Assembly: GCF_011326755.1 (NCBI RefSeq)
Contig: NZ_JAAOIE010000004.1
Location: 299,369 to 363,368, forward strand
Direction: 5' to 3'
Source: Cochlodiniinecator piscidefendens
GTDB taxonomy: Bacteria; Pseudomonadota; Alphaproteobacteria; Rhodobacterales; Rhodobacteraceae
DNA: 64,000 nucleotides
The notes under the pieces are model-generated. The model saw only the letters and a program-made list of their open reading frames with translations, was not told the DNA's origin and ran no database searches. Made by a program: the position numbers and the translations under genes. Positions 1 to 9,380 of this stretch are shown here, piece by piece. The first letter of the stretch is position 1, and each line of letters begins with the position of its first letter.

Positions 1-303
1 AAGTTTTAATATTTCAGCAAAGCTAGGAATACCCTCGTCGTTCCCAATCAAGGTGATGGCTTCGGCTTCGGTTTTGGTTACTTGTTGGATCGGACCAGCG
101 CGCCCGGTGAGGCGCGCCATATCGTAGTCGTGAAACACCATGGCTTGATGATCACTGGTGCATTGAAGGTCAAATTCAATACCATAGCCTGCTTCAATCG
201 CTGCAATAAACGCGGCGCGCGAATTTTCAGGACGCCCTGCATCGCGGTCATGATAACCACGATGTGCGATTGGGGCTGTGAAAAACTCAGCAGGTAAAGT
301 CAT
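1..303 (-). CDS. Glycerophosphodiester phosphodiesterase (partial, N-terminal part)
   Basis: Only the first 101 codons are inside the window; the gene runs off the left edge. The translated start shows the GDPD family signature: AHRG at residues 13-16 (His14), GIEFDLQ with metal-binding Glu43 and Asp45, and VFHDYD with the second catalytic His58. Family enzymes hydrolyse glycerophosphodiesters to glycerol-3-phosphate and an alcohol, feeding phosphate and lipid-headgroup recycling. There is no signal peptide, so a cytoplasmic enzyme is expected. The start ATG overlaps the TGA stop of the upstream RidA gene (TGATG), so the two are probably translationally coupled. Confidence 0.85.
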   Translation of the reverse strand, partial: MTLPAEFFTAPIAHRGYHDRDAGRPENSRAAFIAAIEAGYGIEFDLQCTSDHQAMVFHDYDMARLTGRAGPIQQVTKTEAEAITLIGNDEGIPSFAEILKL

Positions 304-767
304 CATTTGATCTGGAAAATGCCTTCGATTTCGACGGCTACACCAAATGGCAAAGATGCTGCGCTGACGGCGGATCTGGCGTGGCGGCCTGCTTCGCCTA
401 GAGCGTTAGCCATAAAATCAGATGCGCCGTTCACGACCATCGGCTGCTCAGCGTACTCTTGTGTCGAATTGACGAAACCCACCAATTTTACAACACGAAC
501 AAGACGATCAAGATCGCCGCCACACGCTGCTTTGACTTGGGCCAAGAGGGCAATTGCACATGTTTGCGCGGCAGCAGCGCCTTCTTCTGTTGTCATGGTG
601 TCGCCGAGCTTACCAGTGATAAAGCCATCAGGGCCGTTTGAAATTTGACCTGATACATGGATCAAATCCCCGACTTGAACGTAGGGAACATAGTTCGCCG
701 CTGGTGCAGGTGCATCCGGTAGCGTGACGCCCATTTCCGCAAGTTTTGTTTCAAAATTTCCAGCCAT
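303..767 (-). CDS. RidA/YjgF/YER057c-family protein
   Basis: A 154-residue protein of the RidA family, whose members deaminate reactive enamine/imine intermediates released by PLP enzymes or act as related hydrolases. The C-terminal part ends in VEIEGIFQIK, the usual family ending, and VGDLIHVSGQ near residue 35 is the typical core strand. A longer frame opens at 815, but the ATG at 767 is preceded by GGAGG six bases upstream, so I chose it. It resembles the longer subfamily (about 150 aa) often seen beside metabolic enzymes rather than the 130-aa archetype. It is coupled to the GDPD gene by a TGATG overlap. Confidence 0.85.
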   Translation of the reverse strand: MAGNFETKLAEMGVTLPDAPAPAANYVPYVQVGDLIHVSGQISNGPDGFITGKLGDTMTTEEGAAAAQTCAIALLAQVKAACGGDLDRLVRVVKLVGFVNSTQEYAEQPMVVNGASDFMANALGEAGRHARSAVSAASLPFGVAVEIEGIFQIK

Positions 768-833
768 GATAGCCTCCGTTGATCGCATTTTGACAAACGC
801 TATCGGTTCGCGCATCCAAGTGAAACCTAAAAA

Positions 834-2138
834 TTAGTTTTCGCGAAAGGCACGAACAAAATAATCTGAAAAGGGTTTGATAAGGTACTGCAAGGGGCTT
901 CGATCCTGGGTTCTGATGAAAGATTCCACAGGCATACCGGGGATCAACGCCAGATCATCAGGTAACTTAGCGGCTTCATCCTCAGGAAGAATGATTTCGG
1001 CTCGATAGAAGCTTTGCTGAGATGCTTCATCTGTGAACGCATCTGCTGAAATTTTCACAATCCGACCAAATAATTCTGGGGTTGTTCGAGCGTCAAACGT
1101 AGGGAACCGGAGGATGACTTCTTGGCTGACGTATATCTGATCAATATGGGTCGGGTCGACCCGGCTCGCTATGATCAAGGGACGATCTTGCGGTATCAGG
1201 TACAAAATTGGATCGGCTGGGCGCAAAACGGATTGTTCCGCAAAAACCTGCATACCGTATACGATACCGGAGACAGGCGCACGCACCTCAAGTCGGGACA
1301 AAAATTCAGTTAGATTGCGGCGGCGTTCCTCTAGCTCGAATTGCTGGGCCTGAACATCACGAAGTTCCGCGATAGATTCTTCGCGCCGTGTTGAACGGAT
1401 GCGTAAAATTTCGATTTCAGTTTCGGTAATCCGGCCTTCGGTTTGTGCGACAGAGGCTGCCAATTCACCTTGCTGACCGCTTAGTCTTGCTTTTTCACGT
1501 TGCAGTGAAAGAACACGGGTTGCCTGCGCCAGCCCTCGTTCTAAAAGGTCTGCTTGGCTTTCATACTCTTCATCCAGCAGCTCAAGTTGCTGAACGAGCG
1601 CGTCTTGCTGTGCGCGAATGCCTACAATCTGATCTTCGAGCTGCTGGCGTCGATTGCCGAGTTGTTCAATTTGCTGATCGAGAGAGTGCCGTCGTGCCAA
1701 AAACAGCCGATCTTGACCCGCGAGCAAGCTTCTTAGGTCGGCGTTGTCTGGGGCCGCTTCGATCAGCTCAGGGTCGTAGGAAATTTCAGCACGATCATCG
1801 CGCTCGGCCTCAAACCGTGCACGACGTGCGAGAATTTCAAATAACTGCCCTTCAACGAGTGTGAGTTCAGATAGTAGTGCGGTGGGGTCCAGTCGAACAA
1901 GAACATCGTCGACATTTACGATGTCCCCTTCTTCAACAAGAATTTCGGAAACGACACCTCCGTCGGGGTGTTGGACGATCTGATTGTTTTGTTCGACTTC
2001 GACTTGCCCGGAGGCAACAATTGCCCCAGAAATTTCGGCAAACACAGACCATCCGCCAAAACCGCCAACGAGCAGTAGCAATGTGAGAAAACCTAGCACC
2101 AATTGGGGACGTGCAGAAAAACGGCTAGAGTTGCTCAT
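834..2138 (-). CDS. Type I secretion periplasmic adaptor, HlyD family
   Basis: A 434-residue membrane fusion protein. One transmembrane helix lies at about residues 13-34, followed by a lipoyl-like half motif ([17 protein letters not shown]), a long Gln/Glu/Arg-rich alpha-helical hairpin at about 90-280, a second lipoyl half ([11 protein letters not shown]) and a beta-barrel C-terminal domain. Adaptors of this kind link an inner-membrane ABC exporter to a TolC-like outer-membrane channel. The start ATG overlaps the stop of the upstream ABC exporter by four bases (ATGA) and is preceded by GGAGG, so the two are one unit. No TolC homologue or obvious RTX substrate is adjacent. Confidence 0.92.
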   Translation of the reverse strand: MSNSSRFSARPQLVLGFLTLLLLVGGFGGWSVFAEISGAIVASGQVEVEQNNQIVQHPDGGVVSEILVEEGDIVNVDDVLVRLDPTALLSELTLVEGQLFEILARRARFEAERDDRAEISYDPELIEAAPDNADLRSLLAGQDRLFLARRHSLDQQIEQLGNRRQQLEDQIVGIRAQQDALVQQLELLDEEYESQADLLERGLAQATRVLSLQREKARLSGQQGELAASVAQTEGRITETEIEILRIRSTRREESIAELRDVQAQQFELEERRRNLTEFLSRLEVRAPVSGIVYGMQVFAEQSVLRPADPILYLIPQDRPLIIASRVDPTHIDQIYVSQEVILRFPTFDARTTPELFGRIVKISADAFTDEASQQSFYRAEIILPEDEAAKLPDDLALIPGMPVESFIRTQDRSPLQYLIKPFSDYFVRAFREN

Positions 2139-3871
2139 GACACGCCTCCCATTTTTGGGTTTGACAGAACTTGTTGATGGTTGCTGACAAATTTTTGTAG
2201 AACCTCCTCTTTAGGACCGAAGGCTTTGACCATTCCATTTTCCAGCATTAGCAGTTGGTCGCATTCCTTAATCGCGGCGGGGCGGTGCGCCATGATAAGG
2301 GTTGTTTTGCCCTCAGCCCGCATCGCTTTGATCGCAGTGTTCAAGGCAATAGAGCCGTCATTGTCGAGGTTTGAATTTGGCTCATCTAAAACCAAAATAA
2401 CGGGATTCCCAAAAAGGGCACGCGCCAATCCGATGCGTTGGACTTGACCACCCGATAGTCGGCCTGTGGCATCGCTAACTAAGGTATCGTATCCCTTTGG
2501 TAAATTAACGATCATTTCGTGCGCGTCGGCCTTTTTCGCAGCGGCAACAACCTGTTCAGGGTTTGGTTCCATTTCAAGATGGGCGATGTTTTCGGCAATC
2601 GTTCCGGTGAATAGCGTAACCTGTTGCGGCAAATACCCGATATGACGTCCGAGATCGTCAGGATCGTATTGATCAAGTGAGGCACCATCTAAACGAATAG
2701 CGCCACCTGCAACGGGCCACCCACCGGTGAGGGCACGCGCCAATGTGGATTTACCGGCACCGCTGGCCCCGATAACACCCACCGCAGATCCTGGTGCAAC
2801 GTTAAACGACACCATGCGCAGGGCGGCCTGCGTTTCTCCGGGGGGGATGATCGTGGCCTGATCAACCAGCAAATGTGCCTTTGGTTGAGGCAGGGGAAGG
2901 CGACGCGCTTGTTCAGGAATGGTGCCCAGCAAAACGGCCAGATTTTCGCGTCCTTTAATCGCACGCTGAACATTTGCCCATTGGCCGATGACCAGCTCGA
3001 CAGGAGCGAGCGCGCGACCCATCAGAATTGAACCTGCGATCATGGCACCTGCTGTCACTTCTTGTTGCAACACGAGGTAGGCGCCAAGTGCCAGCATGGT
3101 TGATTGTAAAAACATGCGCAGGGTTTTCGTCGTTACAGAAAATATCCCGCTCGAGTCCCCGGCTACGACTTGTTTTTCTAGGGCTTCGCTGCGCGCGATT
3201 TCCCAACGGCGAAGTGTATTACCCAACATACCCAAGCTTTGGATAAGCTCAGCGTCTTCGCGGAAACGGCCAGAAATTGTTTGGGCTTCGAATTGAGATT
3301 GGCTGGCCCGGAGCACGGCCTGACGTGTGACAAATTGATTTAATAGCGCAATGGCAATTAAAATGCCGCCGCCACCGATGGCTAGATATCCCATCCATGG
3401 GTGAAACAAAAATATTCCAAATAGGAAAATGGGTGTCCATGGGATGTCAAAAAACGCAGCAAGTACGGGCGAGGCAATCAACGAACGTATACCTTCGAGG
3501 TCGGCCATGCCGGTTGAGGCCTCTTTTTCTGCTTTGCGCGTTGCGCGGGCGCGCATCACGGCTGTGAAAACGCGTTGATCTAATTTTTCCTGAAATCGGG
3601 CGGCTATGCGTGATAGTATCCGGCCACGCGAAAAATCTAGAATACCCATCATTCCGAATAAAAAAGCGATCAAAACAAACAATGCAACGAGCGTTTCTTC
3701 TGATCGGCTACCTAAAACACGATCATATACCTGTAACATAAACAAGGGCCCGGTCAGCATAAGGAGATTCACAAAAGCCGAAAAGAGACCGACAATCCAA
3801 AGAAGTGACCGATCATCCCGAAGTGCTGTGCGAAGCTGCTCTAGCCCCATGTTACGGATATTTGATGACAT
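2135..3871 (-). CDS. Type I secretion system permease/ATPase (PrtD/AprD type)
   Basis: A 578-residue half-size ABC exporter. An N-terminal transmembrane domain (six helices, about residues 20-300) is followed by a nucleotide-binding domain with Walker [10 protein letters not shown] at about residue 366, signature LSGGQ and Walker B VILVLDEP. There is no N-terminal C39 peptidase-like domain, which places it with PrtD/AprD/LapB-like exporters of RTX proteins with C-terminal signals. It would form a homodimer driving export through the HlyD adaptor encoded immediately downstream. The secreted substrate is not identifiable in this window. Confidence 0.93.
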   Translation of the reverse strand: MSSNIRNMGLEQLRTALRDDRSLLWIVGLFSAFVNLLMLTGPLFMLQVYDRVLGSRSEETLVALFVLIAFLFGMMGILDFSRGRILSRIAARFQEKLDQRVFTAVMRARATRKAEKEASTGMADLEGIRSLIASPVLAAFFDIPWTPIFLFGIFLFHPWMGYLAIGGGGILIAIALLNQFVTRQAVLRASQSQFEAQTISGRFREDAELIQSLGMLGNTLRRWEIARSEALEKQVVAGDSSGIFSVTTKTLRMFLQSTMLALGAYLVLQQEVTAGAMIAGSILMGRALAPVELVIGQWANVQRAIKGRENLAVLLGTIPEQARRLPLPQPKAHLLVDQATIIPPGETQAALRMVSFNVAPGSAVGVIGASGAGKSTLARALTGGWPVAGGAIRLDGASLDQYDPDDLGRHIGYLPQQVTLFTGTIAENIAHLEMEPNPEQVVAAAKKADAHEMIVNLPKGYDTLVSDATGRLSGGQVQRIGLARALFGNPVILVLDEPNSNLDNDGSIALNTAIKAMRAEGKTTLIMAHRPAAIKECDQLLMLENGMVKAFGPKEEVLQKFVSNHQQVLSNPKMGGVS

Positions 3872-4039
3872 TTTACTGATGCTCGTTTTTTATATAATTA
3901 TACAATTTACTAACAATATACCTAACGATGTCACCATTCAGCCACAATAGGCAAGCGAATGCTTCTGCTGGGATTGGACTCGTTTGAAATACACCTATTT
4001 ATCTGCGAAACCCCGTGCTTTGAAATTGAAAACATAAAA

Positions 4040-4801
4040 ATGCGATACTCCATGGCTCCTAAACTTGTGAATTTTGCCGCTCTTGCGGGCATTTTGTTTC
4101 TCGGTGCGTGTACGAACCCCGAGAATGTTGGTGGTATTCAAGACCCATACGAAACATTGAATCGTGGCGTTCACGAAGAAAACCGCAACATTGACGATGA
4201 TGTTTTGCGGCCCGTATCCAATGCCTATGGTGAAAATGTTTCGCGGCCGTTGCGTCGAGGCGTTGCGAATTTTGCTTCAAACCTTAGCCTTCCGGGTAAA
4301 GTTGTGAACAATTTACTTCAAGGCGATTTGGAAGGTGCGGTACGAAATTCCTTCCGGTTTGCTTTTAATTCGACCATCGGATTGGGCGGTGTTCTGGACC
4401 CTGCTTATGAAATGGGTCTCCCGGAAGAGGACACAGATTTTGGCGAAACCCTATATGTTTGGGGCGTGCCTGAAGGGAATTTTGTTGAGTTGCCGCTCTT
4501 GGGGCCATCAACAGAACGTCATATGGCAGGCCGATTTGTTGATCTCTTCACCAATCCGCTTGGTTATGTGATTGAATCCCCTGCAAACTATCTTGTGATC
4601 GGCGCAAATGCGCTGTCTCGGATAGATGACAGATACGAGTATTCAGAAACGGTCGATTCTATCTTATATGAAAGTGAAGATAGCTATTCAGCGGCGCGAT
4701 TAATTTATTTGGAAAACCGTCGCTTTGAATTGGGCGCAGAGGTATCTGAGCAAGAGGTCGATGAGATCGATGCATTGTTCGATGATTTATATGGTGAATA
4801 A
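4040..4801 (+). CDS. mlaA: MlaA (VacJ) outer-membrane lipoprotein
   Basis: A 253-residue lipoprotein with a short signal sequence ending in a lipobox (FLGAC). Typical MlaA stretches follow: DPYETLNRGVHEEN, LRRGVANFASNLSLP, and a central block containing FRFAFNSTIGLGGVLDPA. MlaA sits in the outer membrane and removes mislocalised phospholipid from the outer leaflet, passing it to MlaC. The start is uncertain: the frame opens at 3959, ATG codons occur at 4040 and 4052, and neither has a strong Shine-Dalgarno sequence; both give a normal lipoprotein signal. The gene lies two bases upstream of the MlaC gene. Confidence 0.9.
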   Translation: MRYSMAPKLVNFAALAGILFLGACTNPENVGGIQDPYETLNRGVHEENRNIDDDVLRPVSNAYGENVSRPLRRGVANFASNLSLPGKVVNNLLQGDLEGAVRNSFRFAFNSTIGLGGVLDPAYEMGLPEEDTDFGETLYVWGVPEGNFVELPLLGPSTERHMAGRFVDLFTNPLGYVIESPANYLVIGANALSRIDDRYEYSETVDSILYESEDSYSAARLIYLENRRFELGAEVSEQEVDEIDALFDDLYGE

Positions 4802-4803
4802 AA

Positions 4804-5397
4804 ATGAAACGTCGTGAATTTGTAAAATCAGGGTTGGCCGTTGGCGCACTTGGGATGTTGCCTCTGTCCGCGCAGGCGCTGACACCGGCGCAGGCTGAGG
4901 GCTTAGTGGCTGAGGTGATCAACCGCATTCAAGGCATTATCAATTCGGGTAATTCCGAAAGTCGTATGTTGCGCGATTTTGAAGGTATTTTCAGCCGCTA
5001 TGGTAATACGCGTGTAATTGCGTTGCGTGTATTGGGTAATGATGGCCGCAGTGCGAGTGATAGCCAAAAGCGTGCGTTTGTCGAAGCGTTCCAAGGTTAT
5101 ATTGGACGTAAGTACGGGCGTCGTTTCCGCGAGTTCATTGGTGCGACTTTAGAGATTGAAGGTGCACGCCGTAACAACAGCTGGATCGAAGTCGAAACAT
5201 CTGTTGCTCTACAGGGACAAGCCCCATTCCGCGTTGATTTCTTTGTTCGTGAAGCCGGTAATCAAAATTTGTTTTTTGACATGGTGATCGAAGGTATTTC
5301 TTTGACACGTGTGGAACGTGAAGAAATCGGTGCGATGTTAGATCGCCGCGGCGGGGATTTGAACCGTTTGATCGCTGATTTGCGTAACGCGGGTTAG
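4804..5397 (+). CDS. mlaC: MlaC/Ttg2D-type phospholipid-binding protein
   Basis: A 197-residue exported protein of the MlaC (toluene tolerance Ttg2D, ABC transporter auxiliary) family. It carries the characteristic middle block RAFVEAFQGYIGRKYGRRF and the later FDMVIEGISL motif, which corresponds to the family GISLV strand. The signal peptide begins MKRREFVKSG, which looks Tat-like (RREF) although most MlaC proteins use Sec. It would ferry phospholipid across the periplasm from MlaA to an MlaFEDB complex; those genes are not in the window. It is transcribed with mlaA and a small secreted protein downstream. Confidence 0.88.
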   Translation: MKRREFVKSGLAVGALGMLPLSAQALTPAQAEGLVAEVINRIQGIINSGNSESRMLRDFEGIFSRYGNTRVIALRVLGNDGRSASDSQKRAFVEAFQGYIGRKYGRRFREFIGATLEIEGARRNNSWIEVETSVALQGQAPFRVDFFVREAGNQNLFFDMVIEGISLTRVEREEIGAMLDRRGGDLNRLIADLRNAG

Positions 5398-5400
5398 ATA

Positions 5401-5811
5401 ATGCTGCGGTGGATGTCATTATCTTTATTGATCGCGGGAACTGCTGTGCAGGCACAGGATTTTTCGGGGCAATATAGCCAAGGCAACAGCGCTGATTGTA
5501 CCACCATCGGAGAGACAGGAAACGCCATTCGTATTGAAGATGGCGTTTTTTATGGTGTCGAAACTGAATGCCGTATGACATTGCCCGTGGATGTCCGAGA
5601 CATGGATGCTTGGCTATTTGATATGGCGTGCGATGGCGAGGGTCAGACTTGGCAAGCCAGGGCAATGTTCATGCCCGCAGCAGATGGCGGTTTGATCATG
5701 GTTTGGAATGGGTTCGCTTTTAAATATGACGAATGTACCGCCCTGTTAGAAGCCGAAGTTCCTGCACAAGAGACCGCAGAAGAAAACCCAGCCGAAACCG
5801 TATCAGATTAA
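5401..5811 (+). CDS. Small secreted protein of unknown function
   Basis: A 136-residue protein starting three bases after the mlaC stop. It has a clear Sec signal peptide (cleavage near AVQA-QD, about residue 19) and four cysteines in the mature part (DCTT, ECRM, ACDG, ECTA), spaced as for two disulfides in the periplasm. An acidic, Glu/Pro-rich tail follows the last cysteine. I do not recognise the family. Position suggests co-expression with mlaA-mlaC. Its stop overlaps the end of the convergent penicillin-binding protein gene by three bases. Confidence 0.7.
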   Translation: MLRWMSLSLLIAGTAVQAQDFSGQYSQGNSADCTTIGETGNAIRIEDGVFYGVETECRMTLPVDVRDMDAWLFDMACDGEGQTWQARAMFMPAADGGLIMVWNGFAFKYDECTALLEAEVPAQETAEENPAETVSD

Positions 5812-7994
5812 CGGTTTCGGTTTCCTCCGAGCAAGTTTCTCAGCATGTTTTCAATCAAGTTATCAGTTTGATTGCGTCGGTTTTGGGTATTTGGCTGAGG
5901 CTCAGGTGTTTCTGGAACGATGGGTTGTGGTGGTTCAGGGACAATCATCGGAAGTGGCTGTGCAGGTAAACCTTCATGTACGCGGAGCATCGTTTCCTGC
6001 CAAATTGTTGCGGGTAGCCCGCCGCCAGTTACACCAGTGAGTGGGGTGTTATCGTCATACCCCATCCAAACACCCGCAACATAATCAGCGGTAAAACCGA
6101 TGAACCACGCATCCCGTGCTGCTTGTGTGGTTCCGGTTTTTCCGGCGACTTCTCGGCCGGGTAATTGTGCGCGTGTTCCAGAGCCAGATTCAACAACTTG
6201 GTTCATCATATAAATCAGTTGTTCGGCCGCCTGACGCGAAATGACACGTTCACCAATGCCGCTCTGCTGCTGCATTAATGGGGTATCGTCTCCCTGCAGG
6301 CTAAGCTCGACCAGACCAAATGGAGTAACTGAGCTGCCCCCGTTCAATATACCAGCATAAGCTCCGGTCATTTCAAGGAGTGTCGACTCAGACGCACCTA
6401 AGGCAAGGGCGGGGCCATCGGCGAGGTTGCTTTCAATGCCAAATTGTTCCGCCACAGTACGAACGTTGTCTCGGCCAACGCTTTCGGAAATTTTCACAGC
6501 CGGAATGTTTAGAGAACGTCGCAAAGCATCCGTCATCGTGACCATACCATGAAACTGATGGTCGTAATTCGCTGGCGACCATGGGCCAGAACCCGGGATG
6601 TTGATGGTCAGAGGGGCATCTTCGACGTAGTCATTATAGGTGTATCCCAAATCCAATGCGGCGGCGTATACAAACGGTTTGAAGGAAGAGCCTGTTTGAC
6701 GGCTGGCCATCGTCGCGCGATTAAATGCGCCTGTGACGCGTGTTTGTCGACCGCCAACCATGGCACGTACTGCGCCATCGGATGACATAACGACAATCGC
6801 GGCTTGGGCTTCTGATCCCTCGCGCACACGTGTTGAAAACACCTCGAGCATCGCCTCTTCGGCAGCGGTTTGCAGGCGCTGGTCCAGCGTGGTTCGGATG
6901 ATGACGTCTTCGGTTGTGTCGCGGGTGAAAAAATCAGGGCCGCTGCTCATGACCCAATCTGCAAAATACCCACCCGCGCGTGCCGCCGCAGCAGTTGACA
7001 GTGATGCTGGATTGTCGCGTGCATCTTGGGCTTGGGCTGCTGTGATGTAACCTTGGTCTCGCATTAAATTCAGTACGATTTGTGCACGATCGCGGGAGCG
7101 TTGCAAATTGTTCGTTGGCGCATAGCGTGTCGGGGCAACCAACAATCCAGCCAGCATCGCGGCTTGGGCAGGGGATACTTCATTTGCTGAAATACCAAAA
7201 TACCGCTGACTGGCTGCTTCAAATCCACGTGCACCAGATCCCAGAAACGCTCGATTTAGATAAATCGAAAGAATTTCTTCTTTGGTATATCTGAGCTCCA
7301 TCGCCATGGAGTAGGTCATCTCGGTGATTTTGCGCCAGAGTGAACCCTGCCGACATTCCGCTTCATATTCTGCTTCGGTTTGTCCGGCGGATGGATCATA
7401 CGGATTACCTAAACACAGCAATTTAGCGGTTTGTTGGGTTATGGTTGAACCGCCGTGACCAGAAAGCGGGCCGCGCCCTTCGCGCAAATTGATGCGAATG
7501 GCAGATGCGATGCCACGCGGGCTAATCCCAAAATGACTGTAGAACCGTTTGTCTTCAGTTGCGACAACCGCATCATGTAAATATGGCGAAACCGTATCGG
7601 TGGTTATCATTCCGCCAAACTGATCCCCACGCCAAGCAAAGACCTGGCCCTCTCGGTCAAGTAAAGTAACTGATCCGCGCGCGCGGCCATCGACAAGTGC
7701 AGATGGGCTATCGGGCAGAGTGAAGTAGTAATATCCTATACCGCAGGCTAGCAATAGGCTTACGACAGCAATGCCACGCCACATCACGCCCCAGATAATA
7801 CGCCAAATAAAGCGGAATATTCGTAAAATACTGGCGATCAACCAATGCCGTTTAGGGGCATCTTTTTTGCGAGCAGGTTTGCGTTTTGGGGTCGGCTTTT
7901 TTGCCGCTCCCTGAGACGTTTTTTTAGCTACCGTTGGTTTTGAATAGCGCTTATCAGCAACCAAAGTTGGCTTTTTTCTACCTGTTCCGCTCAT
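5808..7994 (-). CDS. Class A penicillin-binding protein (PBP1A-type, bifunctional)
   Basis: A 728-residue peptidoglycan glycosyltransferase/transpeptidase. A basic cytoplasmic tail (Lys/Arg-rich, about residues 1-50) precedes a transmembrane anchor near 71-91. The glycosyltransferase domain has catalytic Glu147 in TEDKRFYSHFG and the GGSTITQQTAK motif. The transpeptidase domain has the SxxK serine at 436 (SSFK), SLN and KTGTT. An Asn/Gln/Pro-rich C-terminal tail completes it. An upstream ATG at 8033 has a Shine-Dalgarno only one base away, while the ATG at 7994 has AGG at normal spacing, so I prefer 7994. It builds and cross-links the cell wall. It is monocistronic and convergent with the mlaC operon. 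Confidence 0.92.
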   Translation of the reverse strand: MSGTGRKKPTLVADKRYSKPTVAKKTSQGAAKKPTPKRKPARKKDAPKRHWLIASILRIFRFIWRIIWGVMWRGIAVVSLLLACGIGYYYFTLPDSPSALVDGRARGSVTLLDREGQVFAWRGDQFGGMITTDTVSPYLHDAVVATEDKRFYSHFGISPRGIASAIRINLREGRGPLSGHGGSTITQQTAKLLCLGNPYDPSAGQTEAEYEAECRQGSLWRKITEMTYSMAMELRYTKEEILSIYLNRAFLGSGARGFEAASQRYFGISANEVSPAQAAMLAGLLVAPTRYAPTNNLQRSRDRAQIVLNLMRDQGYITAAQAQDARDNPASLSTAAAARAGGYFADWVMSSGPDFFTRDTTEDVIIRTTLDQRLQTAAEEAMLEVFSTRVREGSEAQAAIVVMSSDGAVRAMVGGRQTRVTGAFNRATMASRQTGSSFKPFVYAAALDLGYTYNDYVEDAPLTINIPGSGPWSPANYDHQFHGMVTMTDALRRSLNIPAVKISESVGRDNVRTVAEQFGIESNLADGPALALGASESTLLEMTGAYAGILNGGSSVTPFGLVELSLQGDDTPLMQQQSGIGERVISRQAAEQLIYMMNQVVESGSGTRAQLPGREVAGKTGTTQAARDAWFIGFTADYVAGVWMGYDDNTPLTGVTGGGLPATIWQETMLRVHEGLPAQPLPMIVPEPPQPIVPETPEPQPNTQNRRNQTDNLIENMLRNLLGGNRNR

Positions 7995-8141
7995 CTGTCT
8001 TACCTGTCTGGCATTCGCCTTTTTCCTGACCATACTCCAATAAATCTTTCAAGGGGAGCGTCAATTACTTGCAAATGGATTATTGAGAAAAGCGAAACTC
8101 TGCCGAGTGATCAAAGCCACACCGAAAGGCAGAAAACAAAA

Positions 8142-8164
8142 ACGCGCCCCAATTTAGGGCGCGT
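8142..8164 (-). terminator. Rho-independent terminator after the aminotransferase gene
   Basis: Perfect 8-bp arms ACGCGCCC (8142-8149) and GGGCGCGT (8157-8164) enclose a 7-base loop. Read on the minus strand the stem is followed by TTTTTGTTTT, a standard intrinsic terminator placed just past the end of the sseA-aminotransferase unit. Confidence 0.85.
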
Positions 8165-8194
8165 GTTATTTTGTGACCGAGGTCTGACGACGTA

Positions 8195-9379
8195 TCAGAT
8201 GCCACAATCAATAATGGCTTTGGCCAATACTGGAATGGTTTCTGCATTTAGGCCAGCGATGTTTAAGCGAGAGTCGCCAACCATGTAGATGCCATGGTCT
8301 TTGCGCAGCATTTCGACTTGTTCTGGTGTTGCGCCTAGGCGCGAGAACATGCCGCGGTGTTGGCCAATAAATGCAAAGCGATCAGAGCCCGAAAGGCGCT
8401 GTAGCTCAGACGCGAGCTGCTCGCGCAGAGCCAGCATGTTAAGGCGGACTTCTTCGAGTTCAGCTTTCCACTCGGCCGCAAGGGCATCGTCACCCATAAC
8501 GGTCGATACAATACGCGCGCCGTGATCTGGCGGGAACGAATAATTCTGCCGATTCAAAAACGCGAGGTTCGCCTGCGTTAAGTCACGCAAAGCTTTGTCT
8601 TGGCTGACGGCCATCAAAACACCGGTGCGTTCACGATAGATACCGAAGTTTTTTGAGCAGCTTGCAGCGATGATGGTCTCAGGCATTTCAGAGGCGATCA
8701 TACGTACCGCTGCCGCGTCCTCCTCTAGGCCATCGCCAAACCCTTGGTAAGCAATGTCGACAAATGGAATTGCATTTGTTTCCTGAAGAACAGCGATCAC
8801 TTCGGCCCATTGTGCGAGCGTCAAATTTGCCCCAGTTGGGTTGTGACAGCAGCCGTGCAGTAGTACCACATCGCCCGCTGGGATATTACTGAGATCTTCG
8901 ATCATACCGTCGAAGTCAACGCCACGTGTTTCTGAGTCAAAATACCGGTATTCGCCCATTTTCATACCGAGGTATTTGATAATGGACGGATGGTTTGGCC
9001 ACGTCGGGTTTGAAATCCAAACTGTAGCATCTGGATTGGACATCTTGATAAGCTCAAGTGCCTGCCGGATTGCTCCGGTTCCGCCCGGGGTCGCAACTGC
9101 AGCAACTGCATCGCGATCAACAGCATTCCCAAGCACCAAAGAAACCATGGCGTCGCCAAATGCAGGATCACCTGCAAGGCCTGTGTAAGCTTTGGATGTC
9201 TGATCTTCCCAAATCTTTTGCTCAGCAGATTTTACCGCGCGCATGACAGGGGTGTTACCCGTGGCATCCTTGTATACACCAACACCAAGGTCGATTTTGG
9301 TGTCGCGCGGATCTTCGCGATACATTTGGATGAGTTGCAGGATTTTGTCAGCCGGTTGTGGCTTTAGGTTGGTGAACAT
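8195..9379 (-). CDS. tyrB: Aromatic/aspartate aminotransferase (class I, PLP)
   Basis: A 394-residue class I aminotransferase of the AspC/TyrB (I-beta) type. It begins MFTNLKPQPADKILQL and shows IDLGVGVYKD, the NPTGANLT block, the PLP-binding lysine in SCSKNFGIYRERTG and the C-terminal carboxylate-binding arginine region (GDSRLNIAGL). It would transfer amino groups between glutamate and aromatic 2-oxo acids or oxaloacetate; the exact substrate preference cannot be read from sequence. It starts one base after the sulfurtransferase stop, so the two genes are co-transcribed, with a terminator following. Confidence 0.9.
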   Translation of the reverse strand: MFTNLKPQPADKILQLIQMYREDPRDTKIDLGVGVYKDATGNTPVMRAVKSAEQKIWEDQTSKAYTGLAGDPAFGDAMVSLVLGNAVDRDAVAAVATPGGTGAIRQALELIKMSNPDATVWISNPTWPNHPSIIKYLGMKMGEYRYFDSETRGVDFDGMIEDLSNIPAGDVVLLHGCCHNPTGANLTLAQWAEVIAVLQETNAIPFVDIAYQGFGDGLEEDAAAVRMIASEMPETIIAASCSKNFGIYRERTGVLMAVSQDKALRDLTQANLAFLNRQNYSFPPDHGARIVSTVMGDDALAAEWKAELEEVRLNMLALREQLASELQRLSGSDRFAFIGQHRGMFSRLGATPEQVEMLRKDHGIYMVGDSRLNIAGLNAETIPVLAKAIIDCGI

Positions 9380-9380
9380 C

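Noticed and set aside
1445..1864. Plus-strand open frame opposite the HlyD adaptor
   Set aside because: Arg/Leu-rich antisense translation of a coiled-coil gene; no plausible start or family.
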